DNA of 64,000 bases from Pseudophaeobacter arcticus DSM 23566 (GTDB lineage: Bacteria; Pseudomonadota; Alphaproteobacteria; Rhodobacterales; Rhodobacteraceae): assembly GCF_000473205.1 (NCBI RefSeq), contig NZ_KI421507.1, forward strand, positions 1,552,547-1,616,546, read 5' to 3'. The translations under genes and the position numbers were made by a program. The stretch's first letter is position 1, and every line of letters begins with the position of its first letter. This document shows positions 1-8,682 of this stretch, piece by piece. Under the pieces are notes generated by a model. That model was given only the letters and a program-made list of their open reading frames with translations. It had not been told where the DNA came from and made no database searches.

Positions 1-2686
1 AAACCACCTCTTCGCCTTTGCCGGTATTAAAGACGCGCACACCGCCAGCAGACCGGGAGCGGAATGAGATGCCATCAACCGGAACCCGGATCGACTGGCC
101 TTTGGAGGTGGCCAGCATGATCTGGTCGCCCAGCTCAACAGGGAAGGTTGCGACAATCTCGCCGCCCTTCATGGCGCCAACACCCTGGCCGCCACGGCCA
201 CTCACCCGGTAATCATGGGCCGAGGTCAGATTTCCCGCGCCGGGTTTGTTGATGGTGACAAGCAGATCATTGGCTGCCAGCATTTGCTGATAGCGATCAT
301 CACTCAGCGCACCGTCTTCGACCTCTTCCGCGACTTCAGCTGTGACATCGTCCTCGGAAATGTCAGTGCCGAGTTCAGAGCGGAAGCGCTTGATAAAGGC
401 GCTGCGTTCCCAGGGTTCGGCGTCAAAGTGGCGGATCACCGACATGGAGACAACTTCCGCCCCTTGGCTGAGTTTGATCCCGCGCACCCCAACAGAATTG
501 CGGCTGTTAAAGACCCGAACATCAGTGGTGGGGAAGCGGATGGCGCGACCGGTGCTGGTGACCAGCATCACATCGTCGTCTTCGGAACAGATGCGGGCAT
601 TGATCAGTTTGGTGTCGGCATGTTCGTCTTCGAACTTCATCGCGATTTTGCCGTTGGATTTCACATTTGTGAAGTCCGACAGTCGGTTACGGCGCACAGT
701 TCCGGCAGACGTGGCAAAGACAATCTGCAGATCTGCCCATTCATCATCGGGTCGATCCACCGGCATGATGGCGGCAATCGACACCCCAACCGGGATCGGC
801 AGGATATTGACGATGGCCTTGCCTTTGGCGGTGCGTCCGCCCTGGGGCAGACGCCAGGTTTTCAGCTTGTAAACCATGCCATCGGTGGTGAAGAACAACA
901 GCTGGGTATGGGTATTGGCCACAAAGAGGTTGGTGACAACATCCTCTTCCTTGGTCTGCATCCCCGAAATACCCTTGCCGCCACGCTTTTGGGCGCGGAA
1001 ATCCCCCAGTGGCGTGCGCTTGATGTAGCCGCCAGAGGTCACGGTAACGACCATGTCTTCGCGCTCGATCAGGTCTTCGTCATCCATATCACCGGACCAA
1101 TCGACGATCTCGGTGCGGCGGGGCACGGCAAACTGCTCGCGCACTTCCCGCAGCTCATCGCAGATGATCCCCATGATCCGTTCCCGCGAGGACAGGATTT
1201 CAAGGTATTCCTTGATCTTGCTGGCCAGGTCTTCCAACTCGTCGGTGACTTCTTTGACGCCGATCTGAGTCAGCCGTTGCAGACGCAGTTCCAGAATGGC
1301 GCGGGCCTGGGTTTCCGACAGGTTATAGGTGCCGTCTTCGTTGGCGGTATGGGTCGGATCGTCAATCAGCGCGATGTATTCCAGGATCGGCTGGGCTGGC
1401 CAGCGTCGCGTCATCAGTTTCAGACGCGCTTCAGCGGCATCGGCGGATTGGCGAATGGTGGCGACGATCTCGTCGATATTGGTAACGGCCACGGCCAGAC
1501 CACACAGCACATGGCTGCGCTCGCGGGCCTTGCGCAGCAGATAGGCGGTGCGGCGCGCCACCACGTCTTCGCGGAAATCAATAAAGGACGTCAGGAAACG
1601 GCGCAGGGTCAGCTGCTCGGGGCGGCCGCCGTTCAGCGCCAGCATGTTGCAGCCAAAATAGGTCTGCATCGGGGTGAAACGGAACAGCTGGTTCAGCACC
1701 ACCTCTGGTGTGGCATCGCGTTTCAGTTCGACCACGACACGTACGCCGTTACGGTCGGATTCATCCTGAACGTGGGCGACGCCCTCGATCTTCTTCTCGC
1801 GCACCTGCTCGGCAATCTTTTCGATCATCGCGGCCTTGTTGACCTGATAGGGGATTTCATCCACCACGATGGCATAGCGGTCCTTGCGAATTTCCTCGAC
1901 GCGGGTCTTGGAGCGGATGATAACGCTGCCGCGCCCCTCAAGGTAGGCTTTGCGCGCGCCCGAGCGGCCCAGCATGATGGCGCCAGTAGGGAAGTCGGGG
2001 CCGGGCACATAGTCAATCAGCTGTTCACTGGTGAGATCGGGATCATCAATCAGCGCCAGCGTGGCGTCGATCACTTCGCCCAGGTTATGGGGGGGGATAT
2101 TGGTGGCCATGCCAACCGCAATACCGCCGGCACCATTGACCAGCATGTTCGGAAAACGTGCCGGCAAAACTGTGGGTTCTTTGTCTTTGCCGTCGTAGTT
2201 ATCCTGAAAATCGACCGTATCTTTTTCGATGTCTGCCAGCATAAAGGCCGAAGGCTTGTCCATGCGCACTTCGGTATAGCGCATTGCGGCGGCATTATCG
2301 CCATCCATCGAACCAAAGTTGCCCTGACCGTCCAGCAACGGCAGCGACATGGAGAAATCCTGTGCCATCCGAACCAGGGCATCATAGATCGCGCTGTCAC
2401 CATGCGGGTGGTATTTACCCATGACATCGCCCACGGGACGGGCAGATTTACGGTAGCTTTTGTCATGGGTATTGCCGGTCTCATGCATCGCATAAAGAAT
2501 ACGGCGATGCACCGGTTTCAGCCCATCGCGCAGGTCGGGAATGGCCCGGCTGACGATGACGGACATGGCATAGTCCAGATAGGAAGTCTTCATCTCCGCT
2601 TCGATGGAGACCGTGGGGCCGTCATAAGTGGCGCGCTGAGGAAGGTTTTCTTCTGCGTTTTCAGGAATATCCGGCGTATCTGTCAC
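1..2686 (-). CDS. gyrA: DNA gyrase subunit A (3' end beyond the window)
   Basis: The reverse strand encodes an uninterrupted 895-codon reading frame that begins with GTG at 2686. The N-terminus reads [13 protein letters not shown], followed by the GyrA winged-helix/tower start ([20 protein letters not shown]). The quinolone-resistance region [12 protein letters not shown] is present with Ser and Asp at the positions that mutate in resistance (wild-type state), and the catalytic tyrosine lies in [10 protein letters not shown]. The C-terminal beta-pinwheel is present, with the GyrA-box-type motif [11 protein letters not shown], which supports gyrase rather than topoisomerase IV. Family length is about 900 residues, so only a short C-terminal piece is missing. 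Gyrase introduces negative supercoils together with GyrB. I am very sure of the identity; the GTG start is chosen because no in-frame ATG lies closer to the conserved N-terminus. Confidence 0.97.
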   Translation of the reverse strand, partial: MTDTPDIPENAEENLPQRATYDGPTVSIEAEMKTSYLDYAMSVIVSRAIPDLRDGLKPVHRRILYAMHETGNTHDKSYRKSARPVGDVMGKYHPHGDSAIYDALVRMAQDFSMSLPLLDGQGNFGSMDGDNAAAMRYTEVRMDKPSAFMLADIEKDTVDFQDNYDGKDKEPTVLPARFPNMLVNGAGGIAVGMATNIPPHNLGEVIDATLALIDDPDLTSEQLIDYVPGPDFPTGAIMLGRSGARKAYLEGRGSVIIRSKTRVEEIRKDRYAIVVDEIPYQVNKAAMIEKIAEQVREKKIEGVAHVQDESDRNGVRVVVELKRDATPEVVLNQLFRFTPMQTYFGCNMLALNGGRPEQLTLRRFLTSFIDFREDVVARRTAYLLRKARERSHVLCGLAVAVTNIDEIVATIRQSADAAEARLKLMTRRWPAQPILEYIALIDDPTHTANEDGTYNLSETQARAILELRLQRLTQIGVKEVTDELEDLASKIKEYLEILSSRERIMGIICDELREVREQFAVPRRTEIVDWSGDMDDEDLIEREDMVVTVTSGGYIKRTPLGDFRAQKRGGKGISGMQTKEEDVVTNLFVANTHTQLLFFTTDGMVYKLKTWRLPQGGRTAKGKAIVNILPIPVGVSIAAIMPVDRPDDEWADLQIVFATSAGTVRRNRLSDFTNVKSNGKIAMKFEDEHADTKLINARICSEDDDVMLVTSTGRAIRFPTTDVRVFNSRNSVGVRGIKLSQGAEVVSMSVIRHFDAEPWERSAFIKRFRSELGTDISEDDVTAEVAEEVEDGALSDDRYQQMLAANDLLVTINKPGAGNLTSAHDYRVSGRGGQGVGAMKGGEIVATFPVELGDQIMLATSKGQSIRVPVDGISFRSRSAGGVRVFNTGKGEEVV

Positions 2687-2727
2687 GTTTGCTGCCCGTT
2701 CTTTTCTATGGGTCTATATCTTGTTGG

Positions 2728-2759
2728 TGCACCCTATCAGAGAGGGCCTATAGGGTGCA
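2728..2759. promoter_or_regulatory. 10-bp inverted repeat in the gyrA leader
   Basis: TGCACCCTAT (2728-2737) is repeated as ATAGGGTGCA (2750-2759), a perfect 10-bp inverted repeat with a 12-nt spacer, about 40-70 nt upstream of the gyrA start codon. No T-run follows on the minus strand, so it is more likely an operator or leader hairpin than a terminator. The role is inferred only from position. Confidence 0.45.
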
Positions 2760-2789
2760 AGCAAACTGCCGGTTTTGCTCCGGTTTTGC

Positions 2790-2825
2790 ACCGACTTCGT
2801 ACTAACTACCTACCGACTTCGTACT
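2790..2825. repeat. 14-bp direct repeat upstream of gyrA/usg
   Basis: ACCGACTTCGTACT occurs at 2790-2803 and again at 2812-2825, 22 nt apart (two helical turns). A degenerate third copy (GGCTTCGCACTGG) follows directly. The repeats lie between the divergent gyrA and usg genes. They could be binding sites on one DNA face or simple slippage products. Confidence 0.5.
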
Positions 2826-2948
2826 GGCTTCGCACTGGCTTTGCGGGGCTTTTGAGGAGGGGGGCAGCGGATGAAACCAGAATTTGCACGCGGTTAACCT
2901 ATTTCGCGCTAGTTTATATCTTGGGGGGCTTTCAAAAGGAGGTCACAG

Positions 2949-3218
2949 ATGGAGATGAGCAGTACCGAAATGATGCTCAAGGGCTATGGGCTCACCACTG
3001 CCGAGTTCACCTATCACATGCCCGACTATGCCCATGTTCTGAATACCTATGTCTGGCAAGACTATGACATGGCGCCGGACCACGAGCGCCTGTTCAAATT
3101 TATCGAATTCTGGCAGCGTGAGCTGGACGGGCCGTTGCATTCAGTGCGGTTCAGTCATCGCAAGATGATCAGCCCGGGCGAATGGCGCAATGTCAAAGGT
3201 ATCTTGAACCTGCACTGA
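2949..3218 (+). CDS. usg: Usg family protein
   Basis: This 89-residue protein has the composition and motifs of the small Usg family (LKGYGLTTAEFTYHMPD near the N-terminus, YVWQDYDMAPDHERLFKFIEFW in the middle). The family is named from Caulobacter, where it lies upstream of a tryptophan gene; its biochemical function is unknown. The start is set by an excellent Shine-Dalgarno, AAAAGGAGG at 2935-2942, six nucleotides before the ATG. A second ATG two codons later (2955) is possible. It is divergent from gyrA and stands alone here, with no trp genes in the window. The family assignment is from memory of the motif and is fairly firm. Confidence 0.82.
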   Translation: MEMSSTEMMLKGYGLTTAEFTYHMPDYAHVLNTYVWQDYDMAPDHERLFKFIEFWQRELDGPLHSVRFSHRKMISPGEWRNVKGILNLH

Positions 3219-3319
3219 CCTTGCCACTGGCCTGACCCTGATCTGTCACTGGCTAAATACTGGCCTGTATTTAGCCTGAAGCTAGGCTGGCCGCTGGTGT
3301 TTTCTTGGTCGGGGGCGGT

Positions 3320-4273
3320 TCAGGCTGAGCAACTGGCGCCGCCCAGAACGCAAAACTTGGCGCAATGGGCGTGGTTCAGCCGCACTGGCGCCTCTGCTTG
3401 TGCAAGTGTCTCTCCCAGTTCGAACTCTGGCGAATAGGGTAGCAGGGTACAGGCGAGAACCACAGGGGCCTTGGCGCCTTTGCGTTTGACCACCATGCGG
3501 GAGGAAGAGCACATCACGTCATTTGGGGATTTATCCAGAATGCCCCAACAGGCCGTGGTGATCTCAGGCACCTCGACGCTTTCGTCCATTTCGGGAAACA
3601 GCACGGTTGCACCAGGGTTCTGGGCATCAATGTCAAAGCCGTGCCTCTGGTAGAGTGCTGCAAAACCGGCACGGCTTTCTGCCGCGCTTTCGCCCCAAAG
3701 ACTGCGGCCTGCGACAGCCATTTTAATGCCCGCATCCCGCAACCAGCACATGCCTTCGATGGTTTTGGCAAAACTGCCAAGCCCGCGCTCTTGGTCATGG
3801 TGCCGGGGTGAGAAATGATCCAGTGAGACCCGCAGTGTCATCTTGCCGGGGTAGGCGGCTTCCAGCTCTTGCAGGCCTGCGCGCATGGATTTGCGCATCA
3901 TCGGCAGCATTGCATTGGTCAGGATCAAAACCTCAAAACCCCGCGCCAGGGCGGTTCTGGCCATGGCGATCATCTGTGGGTTCATAAAGGGCTCGCCGCC
4001 GGTAAACCCGATCTCGCGGATTGGCCAGGCGCGCTCGGTGACCTGATCGAGATACTGCCGCACCTCGGGTTCGCTCAGATAGACCAGCGCATCATTGGTC
4101 GGCGAGCTGAGGATATAGCAGTTTTCACATTCGATATTGCACAGCGTACCGGTGTTGAACCACAGGGTTTCAGGATTGCTCAGCGCTACGGAGGCGCGTT
4201 CGGATCCGTCCGCTGTCACATGACTGTCTTTGAATTTCCCGATATTGGCGGCTGGGCCAGATAGATCTTTCAC
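3320..4273 (-). CDS. Radical SAM protein with extra C-terminal cysteines
   Basis: The 317-residue product carries the radical SAM cluster motif CNIECENC (CxxxCxxC) near residue 44 and the SAM-contacting GGEP motif (GFTGGEPFMNP). The C-terminus is cysteine-rich (HCAKFCVLGGASCSA), and a further cysteine lies in VLACTLL, which suggests a second Fe-S site like those of SPASM/twitch enzymes. The substrate cannot be inferred: no small peptide precursor or cofactor pathway gene lies beside it. The start is GTG at 4273 with GAGAG a few bases upstream. It is divergent from zwf. The class is certain; the reaction is unknown. Confidence 0.85.
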   Translation of the reverse strand: MKDLSGPAANIGKFKDSHVTADGSERASVALSNPETLWFNTGTLCNIECENCYILSSPTNDALVYLSEPEVRQYLDQVTERAWPIREIGFTGGEPFMNPQMIAMARTALARGFEVLILTNAMLPMMRKSMRAGLQELEAAYPGKMTLRVSLDHFSPRHHDQERGLGSFAKTIEGMCWLRDAGIKMAVAGRSLWGESAAESRAGFAALYQRHGFDIDAQNPGATVLFPEMDESVEVPEITTACWGILDKSPNDVMCSSSRMVVKRKGAKAPVVLACTLLPYSPEFELGETLAQAEAPVRLNHAHCAKFCVLGGASCSA

Positions 4274-4425
4274 ACTTAAGCTCTCTCGGACAGTTTCTTT
4301 CGCTGGACGCTAGCCTATAATGGTGGAAAATGAAAAGCCGCCACAGGTCTTTATGACAGGGAAGTGATGGTGTGGGCCCGGAAACGGAAACAAATCATTG
4401 TCGTTGCAGGAAGTTGGAAAACAAG

Positions 4426-5901
4426 ATGGTATCTCGTGTCATTCCGGTCGAACCTTTTGATCTGGTGGTGTTTGGAGCAACAGGCGATCTTGCGCGGCGC
4501 AAGATATTGCCGGCCTTGTTTCGCAGGTTTTGCGCCGGGCAAATCCCTGGCGGAACACGGATTATCGGCGCTGCGCGATCTGAATTTTCAATCACGGGGT
4601 ATCGCGACAAACTGGCGGCAGACCTGAAGCAGAACACCAGCGAAAAGATCTGCGACGCCGATGTTCTGGCTGCGTTTTTGCAACTGGTGACCTATGTGCC
4701 GCTGGACGGCAGCGGCGAGACCGGCTGGCCTGCGCTCTGTGAGAGCCTGTCCGCGAGCGGGGCAGAGCGGGTGAAGGTGTTCTATTTCTCGGTAGGTCCG
4801 GCCCTGTTTGAACCCCTGGCAGAGCGTTTGCACAGCTATGGATTGACCAATGCGGCGACGCGTATTGTGGTGGAAAAACCCTTTGGCCACGATCTGGCCT
4901 CGGCGCGGGATCTGAACCGGACCCTGGCCAGCCATTTTGACGAGGGGCAGATTTACCGGATTGATCACTATCTGGGCAAGGAGACGGTGCAAAATCTGAT
5001 GGCGGTGCGGTTTGGCAATATGCTGTTCGAGCCGCTTTGGAACAGCCAGTATGTTGACCATATCCAGATCACCGTGGCTGAAACCGTCGGGGTGCTGGGG
5101 CGAGAAGATTATTACGAACGCGCCGGCGCGATGCGGGACATGACGCAGAACCATCTGATGCAGCTTTTGTGCCTGATCGCCATGGAGCCGCCGGCAAAAT
5201 TTGATCCCGACGCAGTCCGCGATGAAAAGCTCAAGGTGATCCGCGCCCTGGATCCGGTGGAGCCCTATCACATTGTGCGGGGGCAATACGCACCGGCTGC
5301 GGGGGCGGTTGGCCGCGATTTAAATTACCGGGAAACGGTTGATAATCAACGTAGTAGCACCGAAAGCTACATCGCTCTCAAGACACATATCAGCAACTGG
5401 CGGTGGGCTGGAACACCGTTTTACCTGCGGACTGGCAAGCGGCTCAAGGCGCGTTCATCGGTGATCAATGTGATGTTCAAGGATGCACCGCATTCCATCT
5501 TTGGCGAAGAGGCCGGACGCCATGCCAACCATCTGAAAATCCGCCTGCAACCCAATGAGGGCATCACCCTCAGCGTGACCATCAAAGAGCCGGGACCGGG
5601 GGGGATGCGCCTGATGGATGTGCCGCTGGATATGAGCTTTGCTGAGGCGCTGGGGCCTGAGGGGAGCGAACCGGCAGACGCCTATGAGCGGTTGATTATG
5701 GATGTGGTGCGCGGCAACCAGACCCTGTTCATGCGCGGCGATGAGGTCGAAGCCGCCTGGGGCTGGACCGACCCGATCATTGCCGACTGGCAGGCCCGGG
5801 GGGATGTGCCAAAACCATATGAAAGCGGCAGCACCGGTCCAGGGGATGCGGATCTTTTACTGCGCCGCGATCAACGTGAATGGAGAGGGATAAACCCATG
5901 A
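4426..5901 (+). CDS. zwf: Glucose-6-phosphate 1-dehydrogenase
   Basis: This 491-residue enzyme oxidises glucose 6-phosphate to 6-phosphogluconolactone with NAD(P)+. It has the N-terminal Rossmann motif FGATGDLARRK and the active-site signature RIDHYLGKETVQN (substrate-binding Lys and His). An upstream in-frame ATG at 4372 would add a non-conserved 18-residue extension. I prefer 4426 (MVSRVIPVEPFDLVVFG), which matches the usual family N-terminus and has AGGAAG upstream. The stop codon overlaps the pgl start as ATGA, so the two genes are translationally coupled. With pgl it feeds the Entner-Doudoroff and pentose phosphate routes; edd, eda and pgi are not adjacent. Confidence 0.95.
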   Translation: MVSRVIPVEPFDLVVFGATGDLARRKILPALFRRFCAGQIPGGTRIIGAARSEFSITGYRDKLAADLKQNTSEKICDADVLAAFLQLVTYVPLDGSGETGWPALCESLSASGAERVKVFYFSVGPALFEPLAERLHSYGLTNAATRIVVEKPFGHDLASARDLNRTLASHFDEGQIYRIDHYLGKETVQNLMAVRFGNMLFEPLWNSQYVDHIQITVAETVGVLGREDYYERAGAMRDMTQNHLMQLLCLIAMEPPAKFDPDAVRDEKLKVIRALDPVEPYHIVRGQYAPAAGAVGRDLNYRETVDNQRSSTESYIALKTHISNWRWAGTPFYLRTGKRLKARSSVINVMFKDAPHSIFGEEAGRHANHLKIRLQPNEGITLSVTIKEPGPGGMRLMDVPLDMSFAEALGPEGSEPADAYERLIMDVVRGNQTLFMRGDEVEAAWGWTDPIIADWQARGDVPKPYESGSTGPGDADLLLRRDQREWRGINP

Positions 5902-6569
5902 AGATTAGTGAATACCCAGACAGGGAGATGTTGGCGATTGCTGTGGCCAACGCGATTGCCGGGGAATTGAAAATGCATCTTCTGCATCACGATACCGCCG
6001 CGCTTGCCGTGGCTGGCGGCACCTCTCCGGCACCCATCTTTGACGACCTCTGCGCTGCGGATCTGGACTGGAGCCGGGTGCATGTCATGGCTACGGATGA
6101 GCGCTGGGTTGCACTGGAAAGCGATCGCTCCAATGCCCGCCTGATCCGCAAACACCTGCTGACGGACCGGGCAACAGCGGCGCATTTTTTGCCCTTTCAT
6201 GTCCCCGCCAGAAAGCCAGAAGAGGTTCTGGCAGAGATCGAGGCACAGATTGCACCCAACCTGCCGCTCTCGGTTGTGCTGCTGGGAATGGGCGAGGACA
6301 TGCATACCGCCTCGCTGTTTCCCGGCGTGGCGGGGCTGGAACAGGCGCTGGCCGCCGATGCGCCAATCCTGTCTGTCCTGCGTCCCGACAGCCAGCCGGA
6401 ACCCCGCGTCAGCTTGTCAGCGTCGGTGTTGAACGGGGCGCTTTCCAAACACCTGGTGATCTACGGAGAGGCCAAGAGAAAGGCGCTGGAAATGGCGCTT
6501 TCGTTGCCGCCTGAACAGGCCCCCATTCAGGCCGTCTTGACCGAAATTACGGTGCACTGGGCTCCGTAA
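5898..6569 (+). CDS. pgl: 6-phosphogluconolactonase
   Basis: This 223-residue protein belongs to the DevB/SOL branch of the glucosamine-6-phosphate isomerase fold and hydrolyses the lactone made by Zwf. Motifs seen are AVAGGTSPAPIFDDL (phosphate loop), DERWV, and LLGMGEDMHTASLFPG with the catalytic-type His. An in-frame ATG at 5880 lies inside zwf, but the ATG at 5898 overlaps the zwf stop (ATGA) and has GGAGAGGG (5882-5888) at the right distance, so it is the better start. It is the last gene of this two-gene operon on the plus strand; the next gene is convergent. Confidence 0.93.
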   Translation: MKISEYPDREMLAIAVANAIAGELKMHLLHHDTAALAVAGGTSPAPIFDDLCAADLDWSRVHVMATDERWVALESDRSNARLIRKHLLTDRATAAHFLPFHVPARKPEEVLAEIEAQIAPNLPLSVVLLGMGEDMHTASLFPGVAGLEQALAADAPILSVLRPDSQPEPRVSLSASVLNGALSKHLVIYGEAKRKALEMALSLPPEQAPIQAVLTEITVHWAP

Positions 6570-6611
6570 TTGCAGGTGACTCTCAGCCGTTATTGAGCGC
6601 GCCTGGGCAGG

Positions 6612-7091
6612 TTATCCCGCTGCCGGGGCCGCACCATCAAGGTTGATGAACTGCTGCTTCAAGCTGTCGGGCAGGGGGTAACCCGCGCTGCCATCGGGGC
6701 TGCGCAGCACCATCACCGCCTCAAGGCTCGCCCGCAGCCCATCGGACCAGATCTGCTGTTCCATGACATATGAGGTGTTGCGAAACGAGAGGCAGCGCGC
6801 GGTGGTGATATAGGGCTCATCCAGCACCATTTCCCGCATGTAGTGCACATTGGCATTGCGTAAAACCGAGCGCGGCGCCGGTCTGCCTTCAAAATGCTTG
6901 GCGCAGAAATTGTCAAAATAGGTGACCCGGGCGGTTTCAAACCACCCCAAATAGGCCTTGTTGTTGACGTGCCGCAGAATATCAAGCTCGGAAAATCGAA
7001 CCCGATCCGCCAGGGCCATCGGTTTGGGCTGATCCAAGCCCTGCGCGCGTTGTTCATCCGCGCTGAGCGGTGTGAGAAATCGTAAATCCAT
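6612..7091 (-). CDS. Acyl-CoA thioesterase, hotdog fold (4HBT type)
   Basis: This 159-residue hotdog-fold protein has the 4-hydroxybenzoyl-CoA thioesterase-like signature FSELDILRHVNNKAYLGWFETAR, in which the acidic residue and the HVNN turn form the usual active site. Length fits a single-domain enzyme that works as a dimer or tetramer. It probably hydrolyses an acyl-CoA; the substrate is not determinable. It is convergent with pgl and separated from the tRNA-Gly gene by about 190 nt in which I see nothing definite. The start has AGGG just upstream. Confidence 0.8.
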   Translation of the reverse strand: MDLRFLTPLSADEQRAQGLDQPKPMALADRVRFSELDILRHVNNKAYLGWFETARVTYFDNFCAKHFEGRPAPRSVLRNANVHYMREMVLDEPYITTARCLSFRNTSYVMEQQIWSDGLRASLEAVMVLRSPDGSAGYPLPDSLKQQFINLDGAAPAAG

Positions 7092-7281
7092 ATCCCTGCG
7101 CTAAACTGCGGAAGGGGTAAAAGGCAAGAGCCCCATTTTGTGCCGCCGCGTCGTCGCCGCCCTCAACAGAACAGCTTTCCAACGCGCAGTGGTTTTCCTG
7201 TGCAGCACCACCTAAAGGGGCGTGCTACAATGGTCGAACAAACTAGCTACGCCTAGATCAAGGCAAAATAACAGATAAATC

Positions 7282-7355
7282 TGGAGCGGGTAACGAGAAT
7301 CGAACTCGTAACTAAAGCTTGGGAAGCTGCCGTGATACCTTTTCACCATACCCGC
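7282..7355 (-). tRNA. tRNA-Gly (anticodon CCC), CCA encoded
   Basis: The reverse strand folds as a cloverleaf: acceptor GCGGGTA/TACCCGC, D-arm GTGA/TCAC, anticodon loop TTCCCAA (anticodon CCC), T-arm ACGAG-TTCGATT-CTCGT, discriminator T and encoded CCA. The anticodon stem GCAGC/GCTTT contains one C-T mismatch and a G-T pair, so it is weaker than usual. Confidence 0.95.
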
Positions 7356-7399
7356 CCTTGTAGCCTTGCTATCCAATGAGGCTGGCGAGGTCAATATGC

Positions 7400-8614
7400 T
7401 CAAACCGGGTTTTCGAGTTCCTCTTTCGATGGTGCGAAACCGCGAAGATTTTTTGGGTTGTAGTGCAAAGTGGGATCCGCGCGTCGAATGAATGCCGATG
7501 GGTGAATTTGGGCATCGTCGGGGATATGGCGGTACTGAGCCAGTGGCAGGTAATAGCCAAGCACTCCCTTTTGTCCGGGCCAATTGCTGCGTCGCACCAG
7601 GCGGGGGAAAAGCTCGAGAATGGGCCAGAGTTTGCGTAGTTTCATCTGACTGTGCAGTGGGGTTTTGGCGCTGGGTTGCGAGACTTTTAAGTTCATGCGT
7701 TCAGTCACTTTGTCTTTTTGACCAAGCACATAGCGGTTATAGTAAAGCTCGCGGAATTCGAGACTGTCGACGCTCAGAGCGTCAAGCTCCTGTCGCATCC
7801 ATTGCATGGTTTGTTTGGCAAGACCGGCCTCAGCCTCTGGCACACTGCCTGCGACATCGGTATGGGTGCCGGGAAACCAAACCTGTTTTACATCCTGAGG
7901 TTCCGGGTGCTTTTTGCTGCGAAACCGGGTGCCGTGATATTCTTGTCCTTCTTGCCACATCTGTTGGCGGAAAAAGCAGCGGGTCTCATCAATTGAAAGC
8001 ACATGGCGGACGGCTTTGACCGATGGGTTTTCATCGACGCTTGAGTGGGTGCCAAATTCAATAAAGGTGTCTTTTTGCAGCCGAATGCGGATCATTGAAC
8101 TGACCGTATCCCAAAGCCCGAGAAAGCGGATGGGAACCCGGCGCAGGTGGAAAAACTGTTCAGAAATCCGCAAGGGTGCGAACTGTTCATTGGGGCCATC
8201 CTGGCGCAGTTTTCGCCAGGCTTTGAATACCGGACCGATCAGGTGCAGCTCATGCGGGGCGACGAGGCCAAAATCATTGATGAAACCAGCCAGAACACGA
8301 GCGGTATAGGCGCCTCGTGAATACCCAAAAAAATACAGCCTGTCGCCTTCGCGATAGTTTTCGCAGAGGAAGGAATAGGCATGCAGGACATTGGTGTGCA
8401 GTCCCCAACCAAAGGCCAGGCCAGCCACCAACTTGGTCTTGGCAAAAAGACTGTTGGCGAAGGGGCGGGTCGAAAGCGTGCCAACGCCCGGTTCATAATA
8501 GACAAGTTGATTTTCGTTGTGTTTCAAGCATTTGTAGAGGCGTAGAATGTTGCTTTCGTTCTGTTCGACCTCGTTTCCGGTACCATCCAGGCAGATAATC
8601 AATTTGCGTGACAT
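7400..8614 (-). CDS. DUF2235 (Tle1-like) alpha/beta hydrolase
   Basis: This 404-residue protein starts with MSRKLIICLDGTGNEVEQ, the characteristic beginning of the DUF2235 family (Pfam 'uncharacterised alpha/beta hydrolase domain', related to type VI phospholipase effectors of the Tle1 kind). The nucleophile elbow is FFGYSRGAYTARVLAGF (GxSxG), and a DTVSS segment follows, consistent with the acid residue. No signal peptide and no vgrG or immunity gene lies nearby, so an effector role is not supported here; it may be a housekeeping lipase. The ATG at 8614 is chosen over one at 8653 because the family N-terminus begins there; its Shine-Dalgarno (GGAAAG) lies inside a hairpin (see 8620-8648). 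Confidence 0.82.
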   Translation of the reverse strand: MSRKLIICLDGTGNEVEQNESNILRLYKCLKHNENQLVYYEPGVGTLSTRPFANSLFAKTKLVAGLAFGWGLHTNVLHAYSFLCENYREGDRLYFFGYSRGAYTARVLAGFINDFGLVAPHELHLIGPVFKAWRKLRQDGPNEQFAPLRISEQFFHLRRVPIRFLGLWDTVSSMIRIRLQKDTFIEFGTHSSVDENPSVKAVRHVLSIDETRCFFRQQMWQEGQEYHGTRFRSKKHPEPQDVKQVWFPGTHTDVAGSVPEAEAGLAKQTMQWMRQELDALSVDSLEFRELYYNRYVLGQKDKVTERMNLKVSQPSAKTPLHSQMKLRKLWPILELFPRLVRRSNWPGQKGVLGYYLPLAQYRHIPDDAQIHPSAFIRRADPTLHYNPKNLRGFAPSKEELENPV

Positions 8615-8619
8615 GAAAA

Positions 8620-8648
8620 AGCTTTCCGAGAAAAATCCTCGGAAAGCT
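8620..8648 (-). terminator. Hairpin between ASKHA gene and DUF2235 start
   Basis: AGCTTTCCGAG and CTCGGAAAGCT form a perfect 11-bp stem with a 7-nt loop, followed on the minus strand by TTTTT. It can terminate transcription of the upstream minus-strand gene (stop at 8683). Its distal arm also contains the only Shine-Dalgarno-like GGAAAG for the DUF2235 start codon, seven nucleotides away. Read-through transcripts would therefore have a masked ribosome site. Confidence 0.7.
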
Positions 8649-8682
8649 ATCATGTTTCAGGTATTGCAACAACCTTGACGTG

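Noticed and set aside
215..3067. A 950-codon open frame on the plus strand across gyrA
   Set aside because: It is antisense to gyrA, whose motifs are complete on the other strand. The predicted product has the composition of a frame shadow in high-G+C DNA and no family features.
7400..8614. DUF2235 protein considered as a type VI secretion effector
   Set aside because: No vgrG, adaptor, immunity gene or other type VI component is adjacent.
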